Of a stretch of DNA of 33,952 bases, positions 16,624 to 24,928 are shown in pieces (the stretch's first letter is position 1; each line of letters begins with the position of its first letter). Made by a program: the position numbers and the translations under genes. Origin of the DNA: Sulfurovum sp. (GTDB lineage Bacteria; Campylobacterota; Campylobacteria; Campylobacterales; Sulfurovaceae); contig JAMOTA010000028.1 in the NCBI GenBank assembly GCA_027068435.1, positions 1 to 33,952 on the forward strand. The letters are read 5' to 3'. The notes beneath the pieces were generated by a model that saw only the letters and a list, made by a program, of their open reading frames with translations, was not told the DNA's origin and searched no databases.

Positions 16624-17258
16624 TAAACTTTTCCCTCTTCTTTGTTAAAGAGGCGTATGATATTTGGAATATGTTTATATGTAATAATAAGTGCAATTAT
16701 CCAAATAGGTGCATGAGAACCAATACCTGGTACTTCAGGGTAGAGTATATAAGATGCTATAAGAAATGCAGCAAGACCTATAAGTGAAGAGAGTGAAGAG
16801 ATTTTTAATCCTTTACTTGCACCTAACCAGATAACTATAGCAATTATTGCAGGGATAGGCATCATAACAAGAAGTACTCCAAAACCAGTAGCAACACCTT
16901 TTCCTCCTTCAAAAAATAAAAATGCAGAGAAACAGTGTCCTATAACCGCAAGAACTGCTAGTGTCCAAAGTACACTCTCAGGTACATTGAGCATCATAGC
17001 GATTAAAATAACAACAACACCTTTTATCGCATCTAAAAATAGGGTAGCTGCTCCTAATTTTTTAGCTAGTGTAGGATCTTGTTCTTTTACTACACGTAGT
17101 ACATTTGTAGCTCCGATGTTACCACTACCTTCATTTTTGATGTCAACTCCTGCAAATTTTTTTGCTAAAAGATAGCCAAATGGAATACCTGATAAGAGAT
17201 ACGCGCTAAGGTAAAGTATGATGTTCTGGTGAAATAAAAAGTCCATGTATTGTTCCAT
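16623..17258 (-). CDS. plsY: Glycerol-3-phosphate acyltransferase PlsY
   Basis: 211 residues with five or more membrane helices. The three PlsY motifs are present: SGIPFGYLLAK, GSGNIGATNVLR and the glycine-rich FFEGGKGVATGFG. It transfers an acyl group from acyl-phosphate to glycerol-3-phosphate in the inner membrane, the first step of phospholipid synthesis. Two ATGs compete, 17258 and 17246; neither has a good ribosome site. A minus-strand TATAAAT at 17266-17272 is so close to the first ATG that a leaderless or very short-leader mRNA is possible. First gene of the plsY-folB unit, divergent from nadA. Confidence 0.93.
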   Translation of the reverse strand: MEQYMDFLFHQNIILYLSAYLLSGIPFGYLLAKKFAGVDIKNEGSGNIGATNVLRVVKEQDPTLAKKLGAATLFLDAIKGVVVILIAMMLNVPESVLWTLAVLAVIGHCFSAFLFFEGGKGVATGFGVLLVMMPIPAIIAIVIWLGASKGLKISSLSSLIGLAAFLIASYILYPEVPGIGSHAPIWIIALIITYKHIPNIIRLFNKEEGKV

Positions 17259-17292
17259 AATTAAAATTTATACTGCAATTTTAACTGAATTT

Positions 17293-17301
17293 TGATAAAA
17301 T
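17293..17301 (+). promoter_or_regulatory. Possible extended -10 promoter of nadA
   Basis: TGATAAAAT fits an extended -10 (TGnTAnnnT). It is about 48 bases before the preferred nadA start. A short CGTA/TACG palindrome follows at about 17315-17326. No -35 is evident. Confidence 0.45.
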
Positions 17302-17349
17302 TACTCACTTATTAGCGTAAAAATACGTTCTAGCCATAGAAGGATGAAG

Positions 17350-18357
17350 ATGAATATAGATTATAAAGCTGAAATAAACAGAATGAAGCAAGCATTAGAT
17401 GTGACAGTTGTAGCACACTTTTATCAAAGAGATGAAGTTTTTGAAATGGCAGATATTACAGGTGATAGTCTGGAACTTGCACGTAAATGTAAAGCTGATA
17501 AAAATCCTTGGGTTGTTTTCTGTGGAGTTGGATTCATGGGACAGAGTGTTAAAGTGATAGCACCTAAGAAGCGTGTACTTATGCCAAAAGTTGCATGTTG
17601 TGCGATGGCACGTATGATAGATGGCTCTTATTTTGATGACTCCGTTAACTACATGGTTGAGCGTGGTATTGCCAAAAATGATATATTACCTATTACATAC
17701 ATAAATTCTGATGCGACGGTTAAGGCAAAAGTAGGAGAGATGGGTGGACTTGTCTGTACCTCTTCAAATGCATTTAAGATTATAGAAAAAGGTTTAGAGA
17801 GTGGTAAAAAGATTCTCTTTGTTCCCGATAGATGTTTAGGACAAAACTTTGCGATACAGATGGGCTTAAAGTCTTGTGTTATCGGTTTAGAAGAGGAGGG
17901 TAAGGAGTGTGACCCTAAAGAGGCAGATATTATCTGTTTTAACGGATTTTGTTCAGTTCACCAACTTTTTACTCTTGATGATATAGCTTTTTACCGTAAC
18001 AAATACCCTGGCATTAAAATAGCAGTACACCCAGAGTGTGACCCTAAAATAGTTGCTGCATCAGATTTTTCAGGTTCTACTTCACAACTTATTAAGTACG
18101 TAGCAGAACTTGACCCTCAAGAGAAAGTAGCTGTGGGAACAGAGTATAACTTAGTAAACCGTATGAGAAAAGGAAACACGTATGTACTCTCCTCAACCAA
18201 ACCTGAGTGTCCTACGATGAATGAGACAACACTTGAAGACCTTTATCTCACTCTAAAGTCTATAGAAGATAAAAAACCTATCAATGAGATAGTAGTTGCC
18301 CCACACACAGCAAAATATGCAAATCTTGCACTTGAACGTATGTTAGCAGTAAAGTAG
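17350..18357 (+). CDS. nadA: Quinolinate synthase
   Basis: 335 residues from the preferred start. NadA condenses iminoaspartate with dihydroxyacetone phosphate to quinolinate using an oxygen-sensitive [4Fe-4S] cluster. Likely ligands are a Cys of the KVACCAMA segment, the Cys of NGFCSVHQ and the Cys of KPECPTMNET; the 86-residue spacing of the last two fits the family. Other marks are GDSLELARKC, CTSSNAF, HPECDP and GSTSQLIKY. ATG 17344 touches the AGAAGG ribosome site, so ATG 17350, 5 bases further, is preferred. nadC follows only after an inserted toxin-antitoxin-like pair. Confidence 0.94.
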   Translation: MNIDYKAEINRMKQALDVTVVAHFYQRDEVFEMADITGDSLELARKCKADKNPWVVFCGVGFMGQSVKVIAPKKRVLMPKVACCAMARMIDGSYFDDSVNYMVERGIAKNDILPITYINSDATVKAKVGEMGGLVCTSSNAFKIIEKGLESGKKILFVPDRCLGQNFAIQMGLKSCVIGLEEEGKECDPKEADIICFNGFCSVHQLFTLDDIAFYRNKYPGIKIAVHPECDPKIVAASDFSGSTSQLIKYVAELDPQEKVAVGTEYNLVNRMRKGNTYVLSSTKPECPTMNETTLEDLYLTLKSIEDKKPINEIVVAPHTAKYANLALERMLAVK

Positions 18358-18372
18358 AGAGAAGTAAATTAC

Positions 18373-18386
18373 TCAAGAAATCTTGA
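18373..18386. promoter_or_regulatory. Palindrome before the toxin-antitoxin-like pair
   Basis: TCAAGA-AA-TCTTGA: perfect 6-bp arms around a 2-base centre. It lies between the nadA stop and the ribosome site (AAGGA, 18391) of the small gene. The position suits an operator for autorepression, but this is inference. Confidence 0.35.
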
Positions 18387-18400
18387 ATAAAAGGATTAAA

Positions 18401-18712
18401 ATGAGAGAACAAAAAATAAAAAAGACTCTAAAAGAGAAACTAATAAATAAGACTTTAAATGATAAATTTAATCACCTTCCTTATAAAATTAGTACAGAAT
18501 TAGAGATAGATAATTTAGAAAAAGATATTCCTATTATGGCAAAAGAGATTTTTAAAAAAGCTTATACTAACTCTGTTGCACATGGTAATAGCGTTATAAC
18601 GGTTATTGATAATACTATTTATGAAATATGTACAAATGGTGATAGAAAAAAAATTAAAGAAATAGAACCCTTGATAAAGCTAAATATGAGTAAAAAGATA
18701 ATTTTAGAATGA
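18401..18712 (+). CDS. Putative antitoxin partner of the zeta-like kinase
   Basis: 103 residues from ATG 18401, which has AAGGA 5 bases upstream; a TTG at 18383 would add 6 residues but has no good ribosome site. I do not recognise a named family. The N terminus is very basic, the middle helical. The C-terminal part (NSVITVIDNTIYEICTNGD, then KKIKEIEPLIKL) resembles the short domain often found in small partners of zeta/COG4185 kinases, in which a strand-turn-strand with N-G-D is followed by Ile-Lys. It overlaps the kinase gene by 4 bases (ATGA), typical of antitoxin-toxin pairs. Antitoxin function is inferred from size, order and coupling. Confidence 0.6.
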   Translation: MREQKIKKTLKEKLINKTLNDKFNHLPYKISTELEIDNLEKDIPIMAKEIFKKAYTNSVAHGNSVITVIDNTIYEICTNGDRKKIKEIEPLIKLNMSKKIILE

Positions 18713-19440
18713 TTACCCCTCGATTAAGAATGTTTGCAGGACCAAATGGTAGTGGAAAGAGTACCTTAAATGGAAGTATAGATAAAAAACTTTTAGGTAT
18801 TTATATCAATGCAGATGAAATAGAAAAAAGTATTTGTGAAAATCAATATTTAGATATGTCAAAATACAATATTCAAACAACAACTGACGAGATAAAAACT
18901 TTTTTTACTTCTCATGGGTTAGTACAAAAAGCCAATTTAGCAGAAGAAATTACTCTTTTAGAATTTGAGTACCAAAAGATTAGCTTTAAAAATATTGAGA
19001 TAAACTCTTATTATGCTTCGCTATGTGCAGACTTTATAAGGCATAAATTACTTGAATTAAAAGTATCTTTTACTTTTGAAACAGTGATGTCTTCTCCTGA
19101 TAAAGTTTTGTTTCTAAAAAAAGCTCAAGAATTAGGATATAGAACTTATTTATATTTTATTGCTACACAAGATCCTTATATTAATATATTACGTGTAGAA
19201 AATAGAGTCAAGATGGGTGGTCATCCTGTACCAAAGGAAAAAATAAAGAGTCGTTATTATCGTTCTCTTGAGTTATTACATCAAGCTGTTAAAAACTCTT
19301 CAAGAGCTTATATCTTTGATAATTCTAATGAAGATAAAGTATGGTTAGCTGAAATTGTAGATGGAAGAGAAGTAACATTACAAACAGAAGATGTTCCAAA
19401 ATGGTTTGACACATATATACTTAAAAAGTCAGAAGGATAA
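18709..19440 (+). CDS. Zeta-toxin-like (COG4185) P-loop kinase
   Basis: 243 residues. The P-loop is GPNGSGKST near residue 12, followed by INADEI, the segment that in zeta kinases holds the catalytic Asp. Further on come FETVMSSPDK, a GYRTYLYFIATQDP strand, the basic NRVKMGGHPVP loop and SRYYRSLELL, all typical of COG4185/zeta proteins. Characterised zeta toxins phosphorylate UDP-N-acetylglucosamine and block cell-wall synthesis; others in this broad family have different or unknown substrates. It is coupled to the small upstream gene. The pair splits nadA from nadC and looks more A+T-rich than its neighbours, which suggests insertion by transfer. Confidence 0.8.
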   Translation: MITPRLRMFAGPNGSGKSTLNGSIDKKLLGIYINADEIEKSICENQYLDMSKYNIQTTTDEIKTFFTSHGLVQKANLAEEITLLEFEYQKISFKNIEINSYYASLCADFIRHKLLELKVSFTFETVMSSPDKVLFLKKAQELGYRTYLYFIATQDPYINILRVENRVKMGGHPVPKEKIKSRYYRSLELLHQAVKNSSRAYIFDNSNEDKVWLAEIVDGREVTLQTEDVPKWFDTYILKKSEG

Positions 19441-19443
19441 ACC

Positions 19444-20262
19444 GTGCAAAAAGAACAATTTATAAAAGATTTAATCACAGAAGATGTAGGTAGAGGGGAT
19501 CTCTTTTCTCGGATTAGCGAGAGTAAGGAGATACGTGCGTATATTATTGCTAAAAGTGATGGTATCTTTGCTGGGCGTGAGTATGTAGAGGTATTGGCTC
19601 AAATGTATGGGCTTTGCCTTGTGTGGGAAGTAAGAGATGGTGAATCTTTTGCAAAAGGTAAAAAACTCCTATTTGTAAGTGGAGACTCTAAGATTATACT
19701 CTCTTTGGAACGCTCTATTTTAGATATGGTACTTCATGCCTCTTCTATTGCTACTTTAACTGCAGAGTATGTGGAGGCTATTGTTGATACGGGGGTAAAG
19801 TTACTAGATACACGTAAGACACGTCCACTGTTAAGAGTTTTTGAAAAGTACGCTGTACGTTGTGGTGGTGGTATAAACCATCGTATGGGCTTAGATGACT
19901 CCTTAATGCTTAAAGATACACACCTTAAAACCATAGATGATTTAGATGCTTTTATGAAAGAGGTTCGTCAAAAGATACCTTTTACTTCTAAAGTTGAGAT
20001 AGAGTGTGAAGATTTAGAGATGGTAAAACGTGCTATGCATGCAGGGGCAGATATTGTGATGTGTGACAATATGAGCTTAGAGATGACAAGTGAAGTGGTA
20101 AGATACCGTGATGAACATTATCCTCATATCTTACTAGAAGCTAGTGGAAACGTAACACTTGATACGATTAAGCAAATAGCTAAAACAGGGGTAGATGCTA
20201 TCTCTTCAGGATCAATTATTCATCAATCTGCATGGATTGACTTGTCCATGAAAGTAGAGTAG
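19444..20262 (+). CDS. nadC: Nicotinate-nucleotide pyrophosphorylase (carboxylating)
   Basis: 272 residues, usual length. The active-site segments are clear: EDVGRGDLF at the N terminus, LDTRKTRPLLRVFEKYAVRC, GGGINHRMGLDDSLMLKDTH, VEIECEDLE, DIVMCDNMS and LEASGNVTLDTI. It converts quinolinate and PRPP to nicotinate mononucleotide, CO2 and PPi, the step after NadA. The related ModD family was considered; the RCGGGINHRMGL form and nadA nearby favour NadC. GTG start with AAGGA upstream, 3 bases after the kinase stop, so it is now co-transcribed with the toxin-like gene. Confidence 0.93.
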   Translation: MQKEQFIKDLITEDVGRGDLFSRISESKEIRAYIIAKSDGIFAGREYVEVLAQMYGLCLVWEVRDGESFAKGKKLLFVSGDSKIILSLERSILDMVLHASSIATLTAEYVEAIVDTGVKLLDTRKTRPLLRVFEKYAVRCGGGINHRMGLDDSLMLKDTHLKTIDDLDAFMKEVRQKIPFTSKVEIECEDLEMVKRAMHAGADIVMCDNMSLEMTSEVVRYRDEHYPHILLEASGNVTLDTIKQIAKTGVDAISSGSIIHQSAWIDLSMKVE

Positions 20263-20263
20263 T

Positions 20264-21238
20264 GTGCTAGATAAATCATCTTCCATTATAGAAGTCGAGA
20301 GGCTACTTAGTCAATTTCAGAATATTACAATACTTACTCATCTTAACCCTGATGCCGATACACTTGGCACAGGCTTAGGAATCTATAATTTACTTAAAAA
20401 AGATAAAAGTAAAAGAATTGAGATAGTTAATGCTTCAAAAACTTTGCCTAAATATTTGGATTTTTTACCCTCTTATGCAAACATAAAACATAAAATAGAT
20501 TTTGAAGAGAGTTTAATTATCACTTGTGATGCAGGGAGTATAGACAGATTAGGTTTTGATTTAAGCAGTAGAGTCATACTTAACATAGACCATCATAAAA
20601 GTAATCACTATTATGGGGAAGTTAATGTAGTCGATGAGCTGGCAGCATCAGCTTCAGAAGTGGCGTATATACTTTTTAAACAAATTTATACTATAGATAG
20701 CTCTGTAGCAACATGCTTCTATGCTGGACTACTCTCTGATACCCAATATTTTACGACAAGTTTGGTAGATAAATCCGTATTTAAAATAGCCAACTCTTTA
20801 GTTGAAGAAGGTGCTAATCCTTCTAAAATAGCTTTTCATTTTAGACAAAGATGCTCTTTAAGTTCATTAAGAATTTTAGAGAAAGCACTGCACTCTTTAA
20901 CTCTATATCATGAAGCAAAAATTGCAGTAATAAGTATCACTCAAGAAGATATAGTAGAAACTGGAGCTATCATGTCTGATATGGAAGGTATTGTAGATTA
21001 TGCTAACTCTTTAGTGACCGTAGAGATAGCACTCTGTGCTGTTGAGGTAGAACAAGGGAATATTCGTATCTCATTGCGTAGTAAAGGCATAGATATTGAG
21101 AAGGTTGCTTCTGTTTTTGGAGGTGGTGGACATAAAGTTGCGGCAGGTTTTACACTAAAAGAAAGTCAATTACAAGAAAGTATAGATACAATTTTAAAAA
21201 AGATACATAATTTAGGAGTATTGAATGGGAAGAAGTAG
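20264..21238 (+). CDS. DHH-family phosphoesterase (NrnA-like)
   Basis: 324 residues. DHH motifs are in order: THLNPDADTLG, TCDAGSID, the eponymous NIDHHKSNHYYG, and a C-terminal DHHA1 domain with FGGGGHKVAAGF. Such proteins degrade nanoRNA or short dinucleotides and can dephosphorylate pAp; in this phylum they stand in for Orn. The substrate cannot be chosen from sequence alone. GTG start one base after the nadC stop with only a weak ribosome site, so coupling is likely. It overlaps the peptidase gene by 14 bases. Confidence 0.88.
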   Translation: MLDKSSSIIEVERLLSQFQNITILTHLNPDADTLGTGLGIYNLLKKDKSKRIEIVNASKTLPKYLDFLPSYANIKHKIDFEESLIITCDAGSIDRLGFDLSSRVILNIDHHKSNHYYGEVNVVDELAASASEVAYILFKQIYTIDSSVATCFYAGLLSDTQYFTTSLVDKSVFKIANSLVEEGANPSKIAFHFRQRCSLSSLRILEKALHSLTLYHEAKIAVISITQEDIVETGAIMSDMEGIVDYANSLVTVEIALCAVEVEQGNIRISLRSKGIDIEKVASVFGGGGHKVAAGFTLKESQLQESIDTILKKIHNLGVLNGKK

Positions 21239-22607
21239 GAGAAAAAAGAGTGGAAGTAAAATAGTCAATACCCTTTTATTATTGGGATTCTTAGCAGGTG
21301 CAGGATACATATATACAGCACCTGAATTTGAGAGAGTAAGCCCAATACTTGAGAGTAGTGATAGTATAACTTGGAATAGAAAAGATCCTTTAAAACTTAA
21401 GCTTTCTGATAATATAGGGTTAAAAGATTATGAGTTGGTTTTAAGTGATGGACTCAATAGCCTAATTGTAGGACGTGGAAATTTTGATACAGGGACAAAA
21501 GAGAAGACACTTTTAGTAAAATATCCACAAAGTAAAACTTTAGATGCAAAGAGTAAAAACTTTACACTTAAAGTTATTGTCAATGATAGCAGTATGTGGA
21601 ACTTCTTACAGGGTAATAGATTACAAAAAACACTTAATATTAAAATAGACTATAAACGCCCCAATGTAAATATATTGGCTAACTCTTATAGTATTACACA
21701 AGGGGGAAGTGCTTTAGTCGTTTTTCAAGCAGAAGATGAAAATTTAGACAAGCTATACATTCAAGTAGCTGGTAAAAAATTTAAAGTACAACCGTATAAA
21801 AAAGAGGGGTATTATGCTGCACTGTTAGCATGGCCATTTAATGAGAGTGATTTTAGTGCAAAAATTATTGCAACAGATACTGCTGAAAATAAGCGTGTTA
21901 CAGTTATTCCACTGTTTTTAAAAAATCATAATTATAAAATTTCATGGATTAGAGTTAAAGATAAATTTATAGATGGTAAAATTTCTGATTTGGCTACGAG
22001 TAATCCAGAATACTCTGATATAGATAACAAACTTGAAAAGCTAAGAGCTGTAAATGAAAGTATGAGACTAAATAATGAAAACTTAATTCATAGTTTATCT
22101 GAAAATGTCTCTACAAAAATGTTAGATACATGGAAGGTAAAAAAGTTTTACCCTCTTAAAAGTGGTGCAAAGGTTGCTAGTTATGGTGACCATAGACATT
22201 ACTACTACAAGACAAAAGATAATGAAGTTTCAGAATCTTATCATGTAGGGTATGACTTAGCTAGTACTAAAATGGCAATAATAAAATCATCAAATGCAGG
22301 TAAAGTTGTCTATGCAAACGACAATGGAATTTATGGAAATATGCCTATGATAGACCATGGCTTAGGATTATACACGTTGTATGGACACTGTTCTCAACTT
22401 TTAGTAAAAGAGGGTGATGATGTTAGTGTAGGTCAAGCTATAGCAAAAACAGGCACATCTGGTTTGGCTTTAGGTGACCATTTACATTTTGGTATCTTAA
22501 TTCAAGGGATAGAAGTGAGACCTATAGAGTGGTTTGATGGGAAGTGGATTAAAACAAATATAGATAACATATTCGAAGAAGCAGATAAGATTATAGACGC
22601 TAAATGA
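21225..22607 (+). CDS. M23-family peptidoglycan endopeptidase, membrane-anchored
   Basis: 460 residues. A basic N terminus (GRSRRKKSGSK) precedes one membrane anchor at about residues 14-31. A beta-rich domain follows, then a short coiled-coil-like stretch (about 265-290). The C-terminal LytM domain has zinc ligands in SYHVGYDLAS and DHLHFGI, with the usual GLYTLYGHCS between. It should cut peptide cross-links in the periplasm. In Campylobacter jejuni an M23 gene also precedes lpxC, from memory. A role in cell shape, as for other epsilonproteobacterial LytM proteins, is inference. ATG with AGGAG upstream, inside the nrnA-like gene. Confidence 0.9.
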   Translation: MGRSRRKKSGSKIVNTLLLLGFLAGAGYIYTAPEFERVSPILESSDSITWNRKDPLKLKLSDNIGLKDYELVLSDGLNSLIVGRGNFDTGTKEKTLLVKYPQSKTLDAKSKNFTLKVIVNDSSMWNFLQGNRLQKTLNIKIDYKRPNVNILANSYSITQGGSALVVFQAEDENLDKLYIQVAGKKFKVQPYKKEGYYAALLAWPFNESDFSAKIIATDTAENKRVTVIPLFLKNHNYKISWIRVKDKFIDGKISDLATSNPEYSDIDNKLEKLRAVNESMRLNNENLIHSLSENVSTKMLDTWKVKKFYPLKSGAKVASYGDHRHYYYKTKDNEVSESYHVGYDLASTKMAIIKSSNAGKVVYANDNGIYGNMPMIDHGLGLYTLYGHCSQLLVKEGDDVSVGQAIAKTGTSGLALGDHLHFGILIQGIEVRPIEWFDGKWIKTNIDNIFEEADKIIDAK

Positions 22608-22613
22608 TTTATC

Positions 22614-22642
22614 GATAGTTAATATTTAAATGTTATACTATC
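22614..22642 (+). promoter_or_regulatory. Possible lpxC promoter with inverted repeat
   Basis: GATAGT (22614-22619) and ACTATC (22637-22642) are inverted arms; the second overlaps a -10-like TATACT (22634-22639). A start near 22646 would leave about 22 nt carrying AAAGGAG before the lpxC ATG. AATATTTAA occurs twice in this gap. Confidence 0.4.
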
Positions 22643-22667
22643 AATATTTAATGATAAAGGAGAAAGT

Positions 22668-23552
22668 ATGCAACAAAGAACAATTAAAAAATCTGTTGAA
22701 GTAGTTGGTATCGGTTTACATAAAGGTGAACCTATTAAGCTACGACTTGAGCCACTATCTGCAGATGCTGGACTTGTATTTTATCGTGAAGATTTAGCGA
22801 TTAGCATTCCCCTTTCTCCTGCCAATGTAATTGATACTCGTATGGCTACTGTCATAGGAAATGATAAAGGTTATATCTCAACTATAGAGCATTTTCTCTC
22901 TGCACTTTATGCCTATGGAATAGACAATCTTCGTATTAGTGTTGATGGAAATGAGATGCCTATTATGGATGGTTCTTCTATCTCTTTTTGTCTGTTACTT
23001 GATGAAGCAGGGGTAAGAGAGTTAGATAAACCTAAACAAATTATACGTGTTAAAAAAATTGTTGAGGTAAAAGATGGTGATAAATTTGTACGCCTTCTCC
23101 CAAGTAGTACTGCTTCGTTTGATTTTAAAATTAAATTTGACCACCCTGCAATAGGTGAGCAGAATGAAAAATTTGATTTTAGTACACATAACTTTATAGA
23201 AGAGATAGCAAGAGCTAGAACATTTGGTTTTGTAAAAGATATACAGTATCTTCAAAGTCAAAATCTAGCACTTGGCGCTACACTTCAAAATGCTATAGGT
23301 TTAGATGATAATAAGATTTTAAATCCAGAGGGACTTCGTTTTGAAAATGAGTTTGCAAGACATAAAATTTTAGATGCTATGGGTGATATGATGGTATCTG
23401 GACACAATATTTTAGCTAAATATGAGTCTTTTGCAGGAAGCCATAGTCTCAATTATAAGCTTACTAAAAAATTACTTTCAGATAGTAAAAATTTTGAATT
23501 TATAACAGTTGAAGCCTTAGAAAGTAGTGCTTTTGCAAAATCATTCGCCTAA
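22668..23552 (+). CDS. lpxC: UDP-3-O-acyl-N-acetylglucosamine deacetylase
   Basis: 294 residues, normal for LpxC. Zinc ligands are H75 in STIEHFLSALY and H232/D236 in FARHKILDAMGD; the lid and active-site segments GIGLHKG, MPIMDGSS and SHSLNYKL are present. It removes the N-acetyl group of UDP-3-O-acyl-GlcNAc, the committed step of lipid A synthesis, in the cytosol. ATG follows AAAGGAG. It is 60 nt after the peptidase gene, and the next gene starts 26 bases before its end. Confidence 0.95.
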   Translation: MQQRTIKKSVEVVGIGLHKGEPIKLRLEPLSADAGLVFYREDLAISIPLSPANVIDTRMATVIGNDKGYISTIEHFLSALYAYGIDNLRISVDGNEMPIMDGSSISFCLLLDEAGVRELDKPKQIIRVKKIVEVKDGDKFVRLLPSSTASFDFKIKFDHPAIGEQNEKFDFSTHNFIEEIARARTFGFVKDIQYLQSQNLALGATLQNAIGLDDNKILNPEGLRFENEFARHKILDAMGDMMVSGHNILAKYESFAGSHSLNYKLTKKLLSDSKNFEFITVEALESSAFAKSFA

Positions 23553-24000
23553 CTATCAGCTCCTTATTATCTCTATCTCTACTCCTTTACTTGTAGGGAT
23601 ATATAAAGATAGCATACTTATTGATTCTTTTGAAAGTGAAAAAAAAACTTCAGAAATTTTACTCCCACTTTTAGATAAATGTATAGAGAAATATCCACTA
23701 TCGAATATTATTTATACTCGTGGACCTGGTTCATATATGGCAATAAAACTTACTTATATTATGTTGAAATCTATAGAAATTATACGTGGTATTAAGTGTC
23801 TTGGATGTAGTGGTTTTGCATTAAATGGAGGTCAACCTATTAAAGCAATAGGAAACCTCTATTTTATCAAGGAAAAAGAGACTATAATTACAAAAAAATA
23901 TGAACAGCCCATACTTGTAAAGTTTACATTACCTCAGAGTATTCATGATCTTGAATTAGATGAAGAATCTACACCAGAGTATCTGTTACCAGCTGTTTAA
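23527..24000 (+). CDS. tsaB: Short TsaB-like protein (tRNA t6A synthesis)
   Basis: 157 residues from GTG 23527; a TTG at 23533 is another possible start. The visible family mark is [19 protein letters not shown], the TsaB GPGSFTGxR segment in weakened form, followed by GCSGFAL. The protein ends where full TsaB proteins continue for another 60-90 residues. Short, divergent TsaB at this position, between lpxC and thrB, is usual for Campylobacterota. TsaB is a non-catalytic partner of TsaD in threonylcarbamoyl-adenosine formation. The DTS motif at the N terminus reads SIST. Moderately sure. Confidence 0.7.
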   Translation: MLLQNHSPNYQLLIISISTPLLVGIYKDSILIDSFESEKKTSEILLPLLDKCIEKYPLSNIIYTRGPGSYMAIKLTYIMLKSIEIIRGIKCLGCSGFALNGGQPIKAIGNLYFIKEKETIITKKYEQPILVKFTLPQSIHDLELDEESTPEYLLPAV

Positions 24001-24010
24001 GGGAAAAAAG

Positions 24011-24892
24011 ATGCTAATAAGCGTACCTGCCACTTCGGCAAACTTAGGACCAGGATTTGATACTCTTGGTCTTGCAGTTAATTTAAGAAATGAAATTATT
24101 ATTAAACCTTCAAAGTTTTTGAGTATCTCTACTCATGGTGAAGGTGCAGAGAACTCTAAAATTAAAAAGAACTCTCTGTTTTTAAGTATATTTAATGAAA
24201 ATTATAGAAGACTTCAAGGAAGAAATGATAACTTTAGGTTTGAATTTCATAATAGTATTCCTATCTCAAGAGGGCTAGGTAGCTCTTCTGCTGTGATAGT
24301 AGCAGCTCTTGCAGCTGCATATACAGCAGCCGATAGGAAGTACAATAAAAGAGAAATTTTAAACAGAGCTCTTGCCTATGAACATCACCCTGATAATATA
24401 ACCCCCGCAGTTATGGGTGGGTTTAATGTAGCTTGTGTAGAGGGAGATAGAGTATATAGCAAAAAAAGACGCATGCCTGAGTATTTGAAAGCTGTAGTTG
24501 TTGTACCTAATCGTACTATCTCTACTGTAAAGTCACGAAATATACTTCCCAAAGTGTATAAAAAAGAGGAGACTGTTTATTCTCTTTCTCGTGCAGCATA
24601 TATGACAGGACTTTTTATGAGTGAATCTTGGGATTTACTACGGATTGCATCTAAAGATAAATTACATCAATCAAGACGTATGAAGATGATGCCAGAGCTT
24701 TTTGATGTTCAAAAACTAGCACTTAAGCATGGTGCGTTGATGAGTACTCTCTCTGGTTCAGGTTCTACATTTTTTAATTTAGTGTATGATAAAGATGCAG
24801 AAATAATGGCAAAAGCACTACAGTTACGTTTTCCTCAATTTAGAGTTTTTACCTTAGCATTAGATAACAATGGAGTTATGACTAAAAAGTAG
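24011..24892 (+). CDS. thrB: Homoserine kinase
   Basis: 293 residues, a GHMP-family kinase. Motifs are [19 protein letters not shown] at the N terminus, the ATP loop [31 protein letters not shown], and the C-terminal [10 protein letters not shown]. It phosphorylates homoserine on the way to threonine. The frame is open upstream to 23960, but ATG 24011 follows AAGGGA and starts the protein exactly at the family N terminus. It lies 10 bases after tsaB. Confidence 0.94.
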   Translation: MLISVPATSANLGPGFDTLGLAVNLRNEIIIKPSKFLSISTHGEGAENSKIKKNSLFLSIFNENYRRLQGRNDNFRFEFHNSIPISRGLGSSSAVIVAALAAAYTAADRKYNKREILNRALAYEHHPDNITPAVMGGFNVACVEGDRVYSKKRRMPEYLKAVVVVPNRTISTVKSRNILPKVYKKEETVYSLSRAAYMTGLFMSESWDLLRIASKDKLHQSRRMKMMPELFDVQKLALKHGALMSTLSGSGSTFFNLVYDKDAEIMAKALQLRFPQFRVFTLALDNNGVMTKK

Positions 24893-24914
24893 CCTTTGGG
24901 CTTAATCTCTTTTT
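24891..24914 (+). terminator. Possible weak terminator of thrB
   Basis: AGCC (24891-24894) and GGCT (24899-24902) form a 4-bp stem across TTTG, followed by TAATCTC and five T. The stem is short, and it overlaps the putative -35 of the next promoter. Confidence 0.35.
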
Positions 24915-24923
24915 AGATATAAT
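24896..24923 (+). promoter_or_regulatory. ylxR-infB promoter, -10 next to the start codon
   Basis: A perfect -10 TATAAT lies at 24918-24923, with TTGGGC 16 bases upstream as a possible -35. Only 5 bases separate the -10 from the ylxR ATG at 24929, so transcription would begin at or about the start codon. There is no ribosome site before this ATG. Both facts point to a leaderless mRNA. Confidence 0.6.
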
Positions 24924-24928
24924 ACGCG

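Noticed and set aside
23960-24010. Longer N terminus of ThrB
   Set aside because: It overlaps tsaB out of frame and precedes the family's conserved N terminus; ATG 24011 has a ribosome site.
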